In this document: piece after piece, positions 53,325 to 62,704 of the stretch
Position numbering within the stretch: the stretch's first letter is position 1
Layout of the letters: each line of letters starts with the position of its first letter
Source: Candidatus Poribacteria bacterium
Lineage (GTDB): Bacteria > Poribacteria > WGA-4E > GCA-2687025
DNA: 64,000 bases
Reading direction: 5' to 3'
NCBI GenBank assembly: GCA_018644665.1
Contig: JABGQA010000084.1
Location: forward strand, 62,001 to 126,000
The notes under the pieces: generated by a model
The model's database searches: none
What the model saw: the letters and a program-made list of their open reading frames with translations, nothing else
What the model was told of the DNA's origin: nothing
Translations under genes and position numbers: made by a program

Positions 53325-54377
53325 ATGGAACCCGTACGCGTAGGCGTCATAGGGTGCGGTGTGATCGGCACGTCGCACATGCGCGCCGCGACAGAATCGC
53401 CGGACATCGAGCTGGTCGCCGCGGCCGACCTCATCGACGCGAACCGCGAGAAGGCGCAGACGCAGTTCTCGCCGAAGCGTCTCTACACCGACGGCGCCGA
53501 CCTCATCGCCGACGATGAAGTGGAGCTTGTCGTCCTTGCGTTCCCGACGGCCTACCGTGGCTCCGTCGGCCTCGACGTCTTGGGCGCGGGCAAGCACCTG
53601 CTCACCGAGAAGCCCATCGCCATGAACGCGGACGAAGTGCGCGCGCTCATAGCCGCCCAGGGCGACCTTCAGGCAGCCTGCTGCTCGTCCCGATACCGGT
53701 TCACGCGCGGCGCGGAAGTCGCAACGGAGTTCATCGCGTCGGGCGCACTGGGCGAGTTGCGCACGGTGCGGCACAGGAACCTCAGCTCTGCGGGGAAGCA
53801 ACCGACGACGCCACGTCCCGAATGGCGGCTCAAGAAGCATCTCAACGGTGGTGGGTACCTTGTCAACTGGGGGTGCTACGACCTGGACTACCTCCTGGGA
53901 ATCACCGGGTGGGCGCTGAAGCCGTTGACGGTGTTCGCGCAGACGTGGACGGTTCCCGAGCCCTACGTGAGTCACATCGCGGACGGTTCGGACGCGGAGA
54001 CGCACTACACAGCGATGGCGCGCTGCGAGGGCGGTACTATCCTGAGCATCGAGCGGAGTGAGTTCACCGCGGCCGAGGGCGACGAGGCGTGGGGAATCAT
54101 CGGCTCCAAGGGCTCTCTACGGCTTGCGATGACCGCGTCCAAGCCCGGTCGGATCGTCTACGCGAAGGCAGACACCGAAGACGGCACGTCCGCGACGACG
54201 CTGTGGGAGGAGAACGAAGATCGGTCCATACACGCTGGGCCGTTGACCGACCTCGCAGCGGCGGTCAGGGAAGGCCGTCCGCCGAAGACGTCGCTCGAGC
54301 AGGCGCTTGTCGTGCAGCAGATCACCGACGCCGTTTACCGGTCTGCCGAGACCGGAGAAGCGGTCGCGATCCAGTAG
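53325..54377 (+). CDS. Gfo/Idh/MocA-family oxidoreductase, first copy
   Basis: A 350-residue NAD(P)-dependent sugar dehydrogenase. Rossmann motif VGVIGCGVIGTSHMRA, conserved EKP in HLLTEKPIAMNADEV, and a C-terminal alpha/beta domain with GGGYLVNWGCYDLDYLLG holding the substrate-site residues. It oxidises a sugar or inositol derivative; the specific substrate is unknown. A TIM-barrel isomerase follows 26 bases later, a common pairing in sugar or inositol degradation operons. Confidence 0.92.
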   Translation: MEPVRVGVIGCGVIGTSHMRAATESPDIELVAAADLIDANREKAQTQFSPKRLYTDGADLIADDEVELVVLAFPTAYRGSVGLDVLGAGKHLLTEKPIAMNADEVRALIAAQGDLQAACCSSRYRFTRGAEVATEFIASGALGELRTVRHRNLSSAGKQPTTPRPEWRLKKHLNGGGYLVNWGCYDLDYLLGITGWALKPLTVFAQTWTVPEPYVSHIADGSDAETHYTAMARCEGGTILSIERSEFTAAEGDEAWGIIGSKGSLRLAMTASKPGRIVYAKADTEDGTSATTLWEENEDRSIHAGPLTDLAAAVREGRPPKTSLEQALVVQQITDAVYRSAETGEAVAIQ

Positions 54378-54403
54378 GCAGCCCCAAACAGGAGGACGAG
54401 CGC

Positions 54404-55195
54404 GTGAAGTACTCGTTCATGAGCTTCTCCACGCCCGAACAGACGCTCGGCGAGATGATCGACCTCGCGAAGCGGCACGGATACGACGGCCTGGAGCCGC
54501 GCGTAACCAGCAATCACAAGCACGGCATCGAGCCGGACGCGAGCGCGGACGCTCGGCGTACCGCGAAAACGACGGCCGAGGACAGCGGGATCGAGCTGGC
54601 TTGCGTGGCCACGTCGTGCCGGTATGCGGATCCTGACTCGGCGCCGAGCAACGTCGAGCTGACGAAGCGCTGCATCGAATTGGCGGCCGATGTCGGCTCA
54701 ACGCGCATCCGCGTGTTCGGCGGGAACCTGGGCTCGGACATCGACCGCACAGGCGCGATCACGCTCGTCGCGGAGTGCCTGGGCTCGTTGGGGTTGTTTG
54801 CGCAGGAGCACGGCGTGTCGATCTGCGTCGAGACCCACGATGCGTGGACCGACCCGAAGCACGTTGCCGCGGTCATCGGACGGATGGTGAACCCGGCGGT
54901 GGGCGTAAACTGGGATGTCATGCACCCGGTGCGCACAGGCGCGGCCACGATGGAGGAGTCGTTCGAGACGTTGAAGCCGTGGATCAAGCACCTGCATATC
55001 CACGACGGCGACGACAACGGGCTCGCGCCGATCGGCTCAGGCGACTACGACCACCGCGCCGTCGTGAAGTGCCTCGACTCGATCGGGTACGACGGGTATC
55101 TGAGTGGCGAGTGGATCAACTGGGACGACCCGTTCGAGTCGCATTTGCCGCGGGAAGTCGCGAAGATGCGCGAGTACGAGGCTGAGCTGGCCTAG
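54404..55195 (+). CDS. Sugar phosphate isomerase/epimerase-type TIM barrel (AP-endonuclease 2 fold)
   Basis: A 263-residue protein starting MKYSFMSFSTPEQTLGEMIDL (GTG start with AGGAGG eight bases upstream). Metal ligands are expected in ICVETHDAW, VGVNWDVMHPVR, LHIHDGDD and GYLSGEWI, the usual Glu/Asp/His set. Related proteins isomerise or epimerise sugars such as inosose or xylose; the substrate is unknown. Probably co-transcribed with the preceding oxidoreductase. Confidence 0.88.
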   Translation: MKYSFMSFSTPEQTLGEMIDLAKRHGYDGLEPRVTSNHKHGIEPDASADARRTAKTTAEDSGIELACVATSCRYADPDSAPSNVELTKRCIELAADVGSTRIRVFGGNLGSDIDRTGAITLVAECLGSLGLFAQEHGVSICVETHDAWTDPKHVAAVIGRMVNPAVGVNWDVMHPVRTGAATMEESFETLKPWIKHLHIHDGDDNGLAPIGSGDYDHRAVVKCLDSIGYDGYLSGEWINWDDPFESHLPREVAKMREYEAELA

Positions 55196-55206
55196 TCCGT
55201 CGCGCA

Positions 55207-55237
55207 CGCCGCCCGCCCATAGTGTCGGCGGGCGGCG
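55207..55237. terminator. Bidirectional hairpin terminator
   Basis: An 11-bp GC stem (CGCCGCCCGCC and its complement) with a 9-base loop CATAGTGTC, between the convergent TIM-barrel gene (ends 55195) and the PhyH gene (ends 55257). No T-tract. Confidence 0.75.
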
Positions 55238-55256
55238 CTCACCCCTACGGCGTATG

Positions 55257-56060
55257 TCACGCCGACATGCGGGCCTCGGCGTCTAGCACCGACAGCGCGT
55301 CGTCGCCGAAGATCATGGGGAAGGTCTTCCTGTCCTCATCGGCAGTTCTATGGATCGCGCCGTCCATGTAGCAGACGCTGTAGCCCCGACGCGCGATGTC
55401 GGACTCGTTTACGCCGGACCGGTGTAGCAGGAAGTTGTGGAGGACGACGACCTCGCCGACATCCAGTTCCAAGAACACCGACGGGTGGTTCTCCACGTGC
55501 TCCCGCTTGTCTTCCTCGGACACGACATGGCCGCGCTTCGAGAGTAGCCCCAGCGTGTGCGAGCCCGGAACCACCTCGACGCAGCCATTGGCCTTCGTCG
55601 CGGGGTCCAGAGCCGTCCATATGGTCGCGTAGTCGGCGCCATCGACGCTCGATAGCCCCCACCCGTCGCCGCCGTCCTGGTGGTACGGCAGCACCGTGCC
55701 CTTACGCGGCGGCTTGTTCATGAACATGCACCGGTACGCGGACACCCTCTCGCCGATGAGCTGGCGTGTCACAGCCTGGAACACCGGGTGCTGGGTGTAC
55801 GCCAGGTAGACGGGGTCGCGCTCCCACCCTTCGATCTTGCGGTAGTCGTCTGACGGCCCCGCGAACTTGCCGCCGGGGCCGAGCTTGTATTCGGCTCCGC
55901 CCAGATCCAGTTGGAACCACATGCCGTCGTGTTGCACGCGGCCCTGCGTGATGTCGTCCGTTCTCTGGCGTAGGGCGTCGAACTCCTCGTCGGTCGCGAC
56001 CTTCCCGAGACGCACGTAGCCGTCGGCGTGGTACTGCGCAAGCTGCTTGTCGGATAGCAA
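55257..56060 (-). CDS. Phytanoyl-CoA dioxygenase family protein (PhyH), third copy
   Basis: A 267-residue Fe(II)/2-oxoglutarate dioxygenase. It opens LAQYHADGYVRLGKV; the iron ligands are H127 and D129 in LPYHQDGGDGWG and H213 in NFLLHRSGVNES, with the Arg after it (DIARRGYSVCYMD) for 2-oxoglutarate. VEVVPGSHTLGLL matches the conserved PGSH turn. Substrate unknown. It lies 28 bases downstream of the ceramidase-like gene and the alcohol dehydrogenase, all on the minus strand. Confidence 0.91.
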   Translation of the reverse strand: MLSDKQLAQYHADGYVRLGKVATDEEFDALRQRTDDITQGRVQHDGMWFQLDLGGAEYKLGPGGKFAGPSDDYRKIEGWERDPVYLAYTQHPVFQAVTRQLIGERVSAYRCMFMNKPPRKGTVLPYHQDGGDGWGLSSVDGADYATIWTALDPATKANGCVEVVPGSHTLGLLSKRGHVVSEEDKREHVENHPSVFLELDVGEVVVLHNFLLHRSGVNESDIARRGYSVCYMDGAIHRTADEDRKTFPMIFGDDALSVLDAEARMSA

Positions 56061-56088
56061 GTCTGTCCCCCTCGTCGTGGCGCTTCCT

Positions 56089-57384
56089 CTACGCCGTCAC
56101 GTCGGCAAGCACGCGTAGGCACGCGTCGTTGATCATGTCGCCCGCGTCGGGATCGACCCGACATGCGTGGGTGACCTCGTAGCCGCCCTCCGGGTACGCC
56201 GCGCGCGTGGGCACGTAGCCTATCGATCCGTTCGTGTACCCGAGGAAGAACGTGTCGTCCGCCGGCGACTCGCGCTTCACCAGGGCTCCGTTCTCCGTGA
56301 AGATCTCGGCGGGGGCCGACGCCAACGCCAGGCCGCCGAACCGGAGGGCAGACATCTCGGCCTCAACCGGCTCCAATGGCTCGCCGGAGGCCCAACTCTC
56401 CGCGGCGCTGACGGCGCCGTCGCGTCGCCTGTTGGCCCACCAGAGCGATCCCTCGTTCCCCTCGGCCGCCTCGAGCCGCGCGATTTGCTGACTCAGTTCC
56501 GCGGCGAGTTCTCGCGCATCCTCCTCGGAGCCGTATCTGTAGCGGGGCAGGCTCTCAGTCGTGTCCGATGTCGCCACGCCTTCGGCGGCGTCCGTTGAGA
56601 TTCGCTCCCACAGGTTGACGACCTCGCACCCAAGGCGTACACCTAGCGTCCGCGCCGGCTCGTACGCGTGGTCCATCGCCACGGGATTCAGGTCGCCGCA
56701 CGCCCCCTGCAGGTAGAGCATCGGCGCGCCCGTCAGTTCCTCGACGACATCCCGCGCGCTGCCGGGGAAGTCGGCGGACAGCGACTGCATGCGCCCGCTC
56801 TGGCTCACAGGGTGGCAGGCAAAGTTCACGAGGCAAGCGAGCGGGTAGCCGCCTGGCGTCTCTATTCGCGCCACGCCGAGGCTTCGGTCCACCGGGCCGT
56901 CAGGGTTGTTCCCCAGCCAGATCGAGCCGTCCTCGCGCCGCTCCCTGCGGTTGATGGCGATGTCGCTCTCGCCCCACGCCAAGCCTAGCTGAGCCTCGCG
57001 CATGTCACCCAGCGCCTCCGACGCGGCGCCAGCAAGCTGATGGGCCAGGTGTGCGCGATACGCGTGGACGATCGTGGCCTCGTCACGGTCGACGCTCGGC
57101 CCGTAGTGGGTGTGGGTGCACGCCAGCATCACGCGATCGCCCGGGACGCCCGTGGCCGCTTCGATGTGGCGCCGTATGTCCGCGACGGTGTCGGCTTGTA
57201 GCTGCAGCAGGTCGCACTGCACGAGGAACGCCACGTCGTCCCCGTCCCGCAACGCGAGGCACGTCGCGTAGAGCGGGTCGTGCACGTCGGTCGACGGGCC
57301 GCGGCCCGCGAACCCGACCATGGGGATGCCGACGGCAGGAGTGATGTCGGCTCGGGCTACGCCTGCTTCGAGGCTGGTTGCCAT
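56089..57384 (-). CDS. Neutral/alkaline ceramidase N-domain-like hydrolase
   Basis: A 431-residue protein matching the N-terminal catalytic domain of neutral/alkaline non-lysosomal ceramidases: GVARADITPAVGIPMVGFAGRG, then CTHTHYGPSVDRD and NFACHPVSQSG (zinc His pairs), and LQGACGDLNPV. It lacks a signal peptide and the C-terminal Ig-like domain of true ceramidases. Many such short forms occur in Poribacteria and Planctomycetes with no proven substrate, so amide or ester hydrolysis of some glycolipid or sugar derivative is only a guess. It starts 12 bases after the alcohol dehydrogenase stop. Confidence 0.87.
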   Translation of the reverse strand: MATSLEAGVARADITPAVGIPMVGFAGRGPSTDVHDPLYATCLALRDGDDVAFLVQCDLLQLQADTVADIRRHIEAATGVPGDRVMLACTHTHYGPSVDRDEATIVHAYRAHLAHQLAGAASEALGDMREAQLGLAWGESDIAINRRERREDGSIWLGNNPDGPVDRSLGVARIETPGGYPLACLVNFACHPVSQSGRMQSLSADFPGSARDVVEELTGAPMLYLQGACGDLNPVAMDHAYEPARTLGVRLGCEVVNLWERISTDAAEGVATSDTTESLPRYRYGSEEDARELAAELSQQIARLEAAEGNEGSLWWANRRRDGAVSAAESWASGEPLEPVEAEMSALRFGGLALASAPAEIFTENGALVKRESPADDTFFLGYTNGSIGYVPTRAAYPEGGYEVTHACRVDPDAGDMINDACLRVLADVTA

Positions 57385-57395
57385 GTGCCTCTCCT

Positions 57396-58505
57396 CTACG
57401 AGTCGTGGATCTGGAGCAACCCGCGTATATTCCGGCCTGCCTTGAGATCCTCGAAGGCCTCCGGCGCGTCCTCCAGGGGGTATGTCTTGGTCACCAGTTC
57501 GTCGAGCTTCAGGCGCCCCTGCTCGTATAGGTCCAAGAGCCGGAGCATGTCCACGCGCATGCGGGCCGAGCCGTACATCGACCCTACGAGTCGGCGCTCG
57601 CCATACGGAAGCATCGCTATCGGGATGGACGCCTTGGCGTCGCCAGAGCCGATGCCGATGACCACCGCCGTGCCGGCGAACGCCAGCATCTCAAACGCCT
57701 GCTCTACTGTCCGCGGATTGCCGATCGCCTCGATCGCATAGTCGACGCCGTCGCCATCCGTGAGTTCGATCGCGGCCTCGACCGGGTCGCACTCGGCCGC
57801 GTTGATGACGTGTGTCGCCCCGAATTCCGTAGCGTGCGCCAGCTTCTCGTCGCGCACATCGATGGCGATTATCTTGCCAGCCCCGGCGAGCACGGCTCCC
57901 TGGACGGCGTTAAGCCCGATGCCGCCCGCGCCAATCACGGCAACGGCGCTGCCCGGTTCCACTTTGGCAGTGAACAGCACTGCGCCCACGCCGGTCGTGA
58001 CGCCGCAGCCTACCAGCGCCGCGACGTGTAGAGGCGTTTGCGCCGGAATCGGGATCACCGAGTTCTCCATGACGACGATTCTCTCGGCCATCGTCCCGAT
58101 GCGCGACATGAGGTTGTACTGCACGCCGTCCTTGCTCATCGGGAACGAGCCATCGACGAGGCAGCCACGGGCCGAGCGCCAGTGCGGGCGGCACAGGTTG
58201 GGCTTGCCCACCGTGCAGTAGCGACACCGGCCGCAGGCGGTGATGAAGGACATCATCACGGCGTCGCCTTCGCTCACGGACGTCACGCCTGCGCCAACTT
58301 CCTCGACGATTCCGGCAGCTTCGTGTCCGAGCACTGCCGGCAACGGCTGCGGGATCTGACCCGTGATCGCAGACAGGTCGCTGTGACAGACGCCGCTCGC
58401 GACCACACGCACCATGACGTGACCGTCACCCGGTGCGTCGAGGTCGAGGTCGTCCACGATCACAGGGCCGTTGCGCTCAACGACGGTCGCCGCGCGCACT
58501 CGCAT
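57396..58505 (-). CDS. Zinc-dependent alcohol dehydrogenase (class III/mycothiol-type MDR)
   Basis: A 369-residue MDR dehydrogenase. Catalytic zinc: VASGVCHSDLSAITG and LGHEAAGIVEEVG; structural zinc: SFITACGRCRYCTVGKPNLC; cofactor motif VIGAGGIGLNAVQGA with IIAIDVRDEKL indicating NAD. The size and the long loop after the structural zinc match class III-like alcohol dehydrogenases that act on adducts or longer alcohols. ATG with GGAGGG seven bases upstream; the frame is open far upstream without support. It has its own promoter at 58545-58573. Confidence 0.91.
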   Translation of the reverse strand: MRVRAATVVERNGPVIVDDLDLDAPGDGHVMVRVVASGVCHSDLSAITGQIPQPLPAVLGHEAAGIVEEVGAGVTSVSEGDAVMMSFITACGRCRYCTVGKPNLCRPHWRSARGCLVDGSFPMSKDGVQYNLMSRIGTMAERIVVMENSVIPIPAQTPLHVAALVGCGVTTGVGAVLFTAKVEPGSAVAVIGAGGIGLNAVQGAVLAGAGKIIAIDVRDEKLAHATEFGATHVINAAECDPVEAAIELTDGDGVDYAIEAIGNPRTVEQAFEMLAFAGTAVVIGIGSGDAKASIPIAMLPYGERRLVGSMYGSARMRVDMLRLLDLYEQGRLKLDELVTKTYPLEDAPEAFEDLKAGRNIRGLLQIHDS

Positions 58506-58544
58506 GTTCAGTCCCTCCGTCTGCACTCGTGTCGTGGCGCCGCC

Positions 58545-58573
58545 AGCATACTGCACGCCCCAAATGCGCGCAA
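58545..58573 (-). promoter_or_regulatory. Promoter of the alcohol dehydrogenase operon
   Basis: On the minus strand TTGCGC (58573-58568), a 17-base spacer and TATGCT (58550-58545), divergent from the nagA promoter 15 bases away. Transcription would start near 58538, about 33 bases before the ATG. Confidence 0.6.
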
Positions 58574-58587
58574 TCGCGCCCGTGTCG

Positions 58588-58616
58588 TTGTCAGGCCGTC
58601 CCCGCCGCGCTAGGAT
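58588..58616 (+). promoter_or_regulatory. Promoter of nagA
   Basis: TTGTCA (58588-58593), a 17-base spacer and TAGGAT (58611-58616). Transcription would start near 58623, 25 bases before the nagA GTG. Confidence 0.7.
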
Positions 58617-58647
58617 GCACGCGCCATCACCCCACGAAAGGCGGGAC

Positions 58648-59790
58648 GTGCACAGAAGCGGACGCGACGTAACGGGATCGCCGGTCAGCATTCGCGTCGG
58701 AGACGGCGTCATCACCGAGTGCAGCGCGACGGGCGTGACGGATGGTCGGCTGCTCGCGCCGGCGCTCGTGGACATACAGCTGAACGGCTACGCGGGCGTC
58801 GGCGTGAAGTCGGACGACCCGAACCCCGAAGACCTCCTCCGCATGGCGCGCGCGGTGTGGGCCACTGGCGTAGGGTCGTTCGTGCCCACGGTGACGACGG
58901 ATTCGTGCGAGCGTATCGACGGCGGTATACGGCGGGTGCGATCGGCATGCGCCCAGGACTCGCTCTTCGCGTCGAGCGTGCCCGGCATCCATGTCGAGGG
59001 CCCGTACATATCGCGTGACGACGGCCCCCGCGGCGCGCATCCGCTGGAACATGTGCGGGCGCCGGATTGGAACGAATTCTCGGGGTGGCAGGACGCGGCC
59101 GATGGCACGATCCGCATACTGACGCTGTCGCCCGAGTGGGACGGTTGCGCCTCGTTCATCGAATGTGTCGCCGACACCGGCGTCGTCGTCGCCATCGGCC
59201 ACACGCAGGCGACGCCCGAGCAGATCGACGACGCCGTCTGCGCTGGCGCGACGCTGTCCACGCACCTAGGTAATGGCGCCCACGCCATCCTGGCCCGGCA
59301 CCCGAATTACATCTGGCACCAATTGGCGGAAGACGGCCTGTGGGCGAGCTTCATCGCCGACGGCCACCATCTGCCCGCGGCGACTTTCAAGGCGATGCTG
59401 CGAGCCAAGACGCTCGAACGCGCCGTGCTGACAAGCGACGCGGTGAAGTTCGCCGGCATGCCCGCAGGAGCGTACGGAGACGACGGCGACTTCGCGGTCG
59501 ACCTGCTGGAGAACGGCCGCGTGCAGCTCGCGGGGACTCCCTACCTCGCCGGGGCGGGGCTACCGTTGGTACGGGGCGTTGAGAACGCAGTACGCTTCGC
59601 GGGCGTGCCGCTCGCGGCGGCGTGGCGACTTGCCGCACACAACCCAGCGCGACTGCTCGGCCTTGAGGATCGCGGCGCATTGATCGCGGGAGCGCGCGCG
59701 GACTTCGTCGTGTGCGACTGGGACGCCGACGCGTGCGAGCTCTATGTCCGAGAGACCGTCGTCGCGGGCGAGGTCGTGTACGCAGCGTAG
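58648..59790 (+). CDS. nagA: N-acetylglucosamine-6-phosphate deacetylase
   Basis: A 380-residue amidohydrolase. LLAPALVDIQLNGYAGVGV is the NagA signature opening; HVEGPYISRDDGPRGAHPL supplies the metal Glu, IGHTQATPEQIDDAV and STHLGNGAHAI the metal His residues, and VLTSDAVKFAGMPAG the catalytic Asp. GTG start with AAGG six bases upstream. It deacetylates GlcNAc-6-phosphate (or an analogue). No nagB was found nearby; two Gfo/Idh/MocA genes follow. Confidence 0.91.
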   Translation: MHRSGRDVTGSPVSIRVGDGVITECSATGVTDGRLLAPALVDIQLNGYAGVGVKSDDPNPEDLLRMARAVWATGVGSFVPTVTTDSCERIDGGIRRVRSACAQDSLFASSVPGIHVEGPYISRDDGPRGAHPLEHVRAPDWNEFSGWQDAADGTIRILTLSPEWDGCASFIECVADTGVVVAIGHTQATPEQIDDAVCAGATLSTHLGNGAHAILARHPNYIWHQLAEDGLWASFIADGHHLPAATFKAMLRAKTLERAVLTSDAVKFAGMPAGAYGDDGDFAVDLLENGRVQLAGTPYLAGAGLPLVRGVENAVRFAGVPLAAAWRLAAHNPARLLGLEDRGALIAGARADFVVCDWDADACELYVRETVVAGEVVYAA

Positions 59791-59817
59791 GCGAACCGTC
59801 AACTAGAGGGACGACGC

Positions 59818-60780
59818 ATGGACGTTGGCTTCATCGGTGTCGGCGGGATCGCAGGGAACTACCTGAACAGCCTCGAACGCATCGCGGACGTCCGCGTGTC
59901 CGCGGTCTGCGACATTGATGCTACCCGCGCGGGCTCCGTCGCAGAGCGCTTCGGTAGTCGGACGTACGACGACCATCACGCGATGTTTGAGGCAGAGCGG
60001 CTCGACGCTCTGTTCATCGCGGTGCCGCCGTTTGCCCACACCGACCAGGAGATCCTCGCCGCGAAGCGTGGGATTCCGATGTTCATCGCGAAGCCGGTGG
60101 CGATGGACCTCGACACCGTCAACGCCGCCCTCGCCGCCATCCGAGAGCACGAGGTGATGACAGGGGTCGGGTACATGTGGCGGCACTCGGACCTGACGGA
60201 CAAGGCCCGGGAGTTGCTCGGAGAACGCGCGATCGGTATGGCCATCGGGTCCGTGCACGTGAACACGCCCGGCACCGCGTGGTGGCGCGTGCTTGGTCAG
60301 TCGGGCGGGCAGATCGTCGAGCAGTCGACGCACATCTACGACCTCGCCAGGTCCTTCTGCGGCGAGGCGGCGCAGGCGCACGGGTGGGGCGGCGCGGCCC
60401 TGAATCCTCGAATCGACTTCGAGGATGTCACGACGGTCAACATCCGGTTCGAGGGTGGCGCCGTGGGCGCGATGACATCGACGTCCAACGTGCGCACCGG
60501 AAAGTACAGCCTGGAACTCATAGGGAACGACTTCCACCTTACCCTCAACTACGGCGCCAACCGGATGGCCGGCCACGTGGGCGAGGAGACCGTCGAGTAC
60601 GAAGCCGCGGAGAGCGGTTACTACATCCAGGTCGAACGCTTCATTCGCGCTGTACGTGAGGGAGACGCCAGCCTGAACCGCTCCGACTACGCGGACGCGG
60701 CGCGCAGTCTCGCGTTGACGCTGGCTGCGAACGAGACACTGCGGACTGGGCAAGTCGTGGACGTCCCCAAGATCGCTTGA
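59818..60780 (+). CDS. Gfo/Idh/MocA-family oxidoreductase, second copy
   Basis: A 320-residue enzyme with Rossmann motif VGFIGVGGIAGNYLNSL, VAVPP-like loop AVPPFAHTDQEILAA and the lysine of FIAKPVAMDLDTV in place of the usual EKP (here AKP, the catalytic Lys kept). GGQIVEQSTHIYDLARSFCG holds the substrate-site His. Substrate unknown. GAGGG lies before the ATG, 27 bases after nagA. Confidence 0.91.
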   Translation: MDVGFIGVGGIAGNYLNSLERIADVRVSAVCDIDATRAGSVAERFGSRTYDDHHAMFEAERLDALFIAVPPFAHTDQEILAAKRGIPMFIAKPVAMDLDTVNAALAAIREHEVMTGVGYMWRHSDLTDKARELLGERAIGMAIGSVHVNTPGTAWWRVLGQSGGQIVEQSTHIYDLARSFCGEAAQAHGWGGAALNPRIDFEDVTTVNIRFEGGAVGAMTSTSNVRTGKYSLELIGNDFHLTLNYGANRMAGHVGEETVEYEAAESGYYIQVERFIRAVREGDASLNRSDYADAARSLALTLAANETLRTGQVVDVPKIA

Positions 60781-60858
60781 GAGCAAGTCGAATGTCCCCG
60801 GGCGGCGCGCGACTCTCCGCGCCCACCCACCAATCCACACGCAGGACGGAACGTATCG

Positions 60859-62049
60859 ATGGCAGACAAGGTACGAGTGGCCCTCGTCGGATGCGGCGGC
60901 ATCTCGGGCGCGCACATGAACGCGTATTCGAACCTCGCGAAGGCCGGTGTGCTCAACGTGGAGTTCGTCGCCACGTGTGACGTGCGCGAGGAATCCGCGG
61001 AGACGCGCGCGAACGAGGCCGCTAAGCTCCAGGACGGCCGCAAGCCGAACGTCTATACCGACATCACGGAGATGCTCGACAAGGAACCCGACATCGAGGC
61101 GGTGGACATCTGTGCGCTGCACCGCGTGCACCACGATCTCGCTGTCGCCGCGCTGGACGCCGGCAAGCACGTCATCATCGAGAAGCCCCTCGGGGTAACG
61201 ATGAAGGCGTGTGCGCTGATCCTAGAGGCGGCGCGCCGCAACGACCGCATCCTCGCGACCGCCGAGAACTACCGGCGCGCGCCGAACCAGCGGGCCGTCA
61301 AGTGGGCGCTCGAACAGGGGTTGATCGGCGCGCCGCGCGTCCTAGTGTACATCGATTACGGCGAGTCGCTGGGGCCTTGGGGCTGGCGTGACTCGAAGAT
61401 CAACGCGGGCGCCGGATGGGTGCTCGACGGCGGCGTGCACTACGCCGACATGTTCCGCTACCACCTCGGCGAGGCGTACGAAGTCTACGCCGACGTGCGG
61501 TCGTTCGACCCGCAGCGCTACCAGGCGCGCGAGGAGAAGGCCGACCCCATCCGCGTGACGACCGAGGACTCTACGCTCGCCATCGTGAAGTTCGAGAGCG
61601 GCGCGGTGGTGCAGTGGAGTTCCGTTCGCGCGGCTCCCGGGAAGGGCTTCAACCAGCACCTCATTTACGGCGAGGAGGGCTCGCTCGACTACGGTGGGAA
61701 CCTCACGCTGCGCGGCAAGGACGCGATCGACGTTAAGCCGGACTACGAGAAGGCTCTGTCCGACGACGACCGCGCGCGCCTGTATCCCGGCGGCGTCACG
61801 GACAGTATTGCCACGGAGCTGTGGGAATTCGCGCAGTCCATCCGTGACGACTCCTACTACCCCGAGACCGACGGCGTCGAGGGGATGAAGGCGATGGCGA
61901 TCTGTATGGGCGTCCTCGAGTCCGCGTGGATCAACGCCCCGGTCAACCTGCGGCAAATCGAGGCGTGCAGAATCACGGGGTACCAGGACGACATGGACCG
62001 TGAACTCGGCGTGCTGGACACCAAGTGGAACGTCTGGGCGACGTTCTAG
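60859..62049 (+). CDS. Gfo/Idh/MocA-family oxidoreductase, third copy
   Basis: A 396-residue enzyme: VALVGCGGISGAHMNAYSN (Rossmann), HVIIEKPLGVTMKAC (catalytic EKP) and GAGWVLDGGVHYADMFRYHLG (substrate-site His). The C-terminal extension of about 40 residues ends in TGYQDDMDRELGVLDTKWNVW. Substrate unknown. Its last four bases overlap the convergent HEAT-repeat gene. Confidence 0.91.
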   Translation: MADKVRVALVGCGGISGAHMNAYSNLAKAGVLNVEFVATCDVREESAETRANEAAKLQDGRKPNVYTDITEMLDKEPDIEAVDICALHRVHHDLAVAALDAGKHVIIEKPLGVTMKACALILEAARRNDRILATAENYRRAPNQRAVKWALEQGLIGAPRVLVYIDYGESLGPWGWRDSKINAGAGWVLDGGVHYADMFRYHLGEAYEVYADVRSFDPQRYQAREEKADPIRVTTEDSTLAIVKFESGAVVQWSSVRAAPGKGFNQHLIYGEEGSLDYGGNLTLRGKDAIDVKPDYEKALSDDDRARLYPGGVTDSIATELWEFAQSIRDDSYYPETDGVEGMKAMAICMGVLESAWINAPVNLRQIEACRITGYQDDMDRELGVLDTKWNVWATF

Positions 62050-62588
62050 GCAGCTTCGATGTCCTCGACGGCGCGCCGGGCAGTGGCCTTCACGCCGCCG
62101 TCGACGTCGTTCTCGGCGACCTCGCGGAGGAACTCCAACGCCGCGGGGTCGCCTATCTCGTGCAGCGACGAGACGACCCAGTTCCGGACGCTGCAGTGCT
62201 CGGTGTCGTCGCGATGGTACGTGTCGATGAGGGGCTGCGTGGCGCGGCGATCGGCGAAGACTCCCAACGCGCGGGCAGCGTAACCGCGTACCTGCCAGAC
62301 CTCGTCATCTAGCGCGGCGAGGATCGGGTCGAAGGCTCCAGCGTCGCCGATCTCGCGCAGCGCGAGCAGAGCGTGGCCGCGGGCGTATTCGTTGAGGTCA
62401 GCGTCGCGAGCCACGGCCAGCAACGGCTCTACGGCGTCGGCGCCCAACTCGCCGCATGCGAAGCACGCCTCCTGACGCGTCTTCCAGTGATCGTCCAGCA
62501 GCATCTCGACAAGCGCGGGGATGTCGCCCGCAGACTTCGCGGCGTCTACCCGCGCGCGCAACGCGTCCAAGGCTTCATCAGTCAGCAC
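62046..62588 (-). CDS. HEAT-repeat (PBS-lyase-type) protein
   Basis: A 180-residue all-helical protein with about four to five HEAT units, e.g. DDHWKTRQEACFACGELGA, EYARGHALLALREIGDAGA and EVWQVRGYAARALGVFADRRA. It has no signal peptide or other domain. Such repeats usually mediate protein binding. The GTG start has GAGGAG nine bases upstream; the frame is open further to 62864 without support. It follows the TIM-barrel gene by about 116 bases in the same direction. Confidence 0.82.
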   Translation of the reverse strand: MLTDEALDALRARVDAAKSAGDIPALVEMLLDDHWKTRQEACFACGELGADAVEPLLAVARDADLNEYARGHALLALREIGDAGAFDPILAALDDEVWQVRGYAARALGVFADRRATQPLIDTYHRDDTEHCSVRNWVVSSLHEIGDPAALEFLREVAENDVDGGVKATARRAVEDIEAA

Positions 62589-62704
62589 GGGGGTGTTCTC
62601 CTCTTCCTGGTCGCCGGGTCTCCAAGGCGGGCGGTAGTCTACGTCGCGCCCCAGACGCGGCCAAGCGGGTCGCCCGCAGCGTTGGGTGACGTTCCGCGCG
62701 GTCG

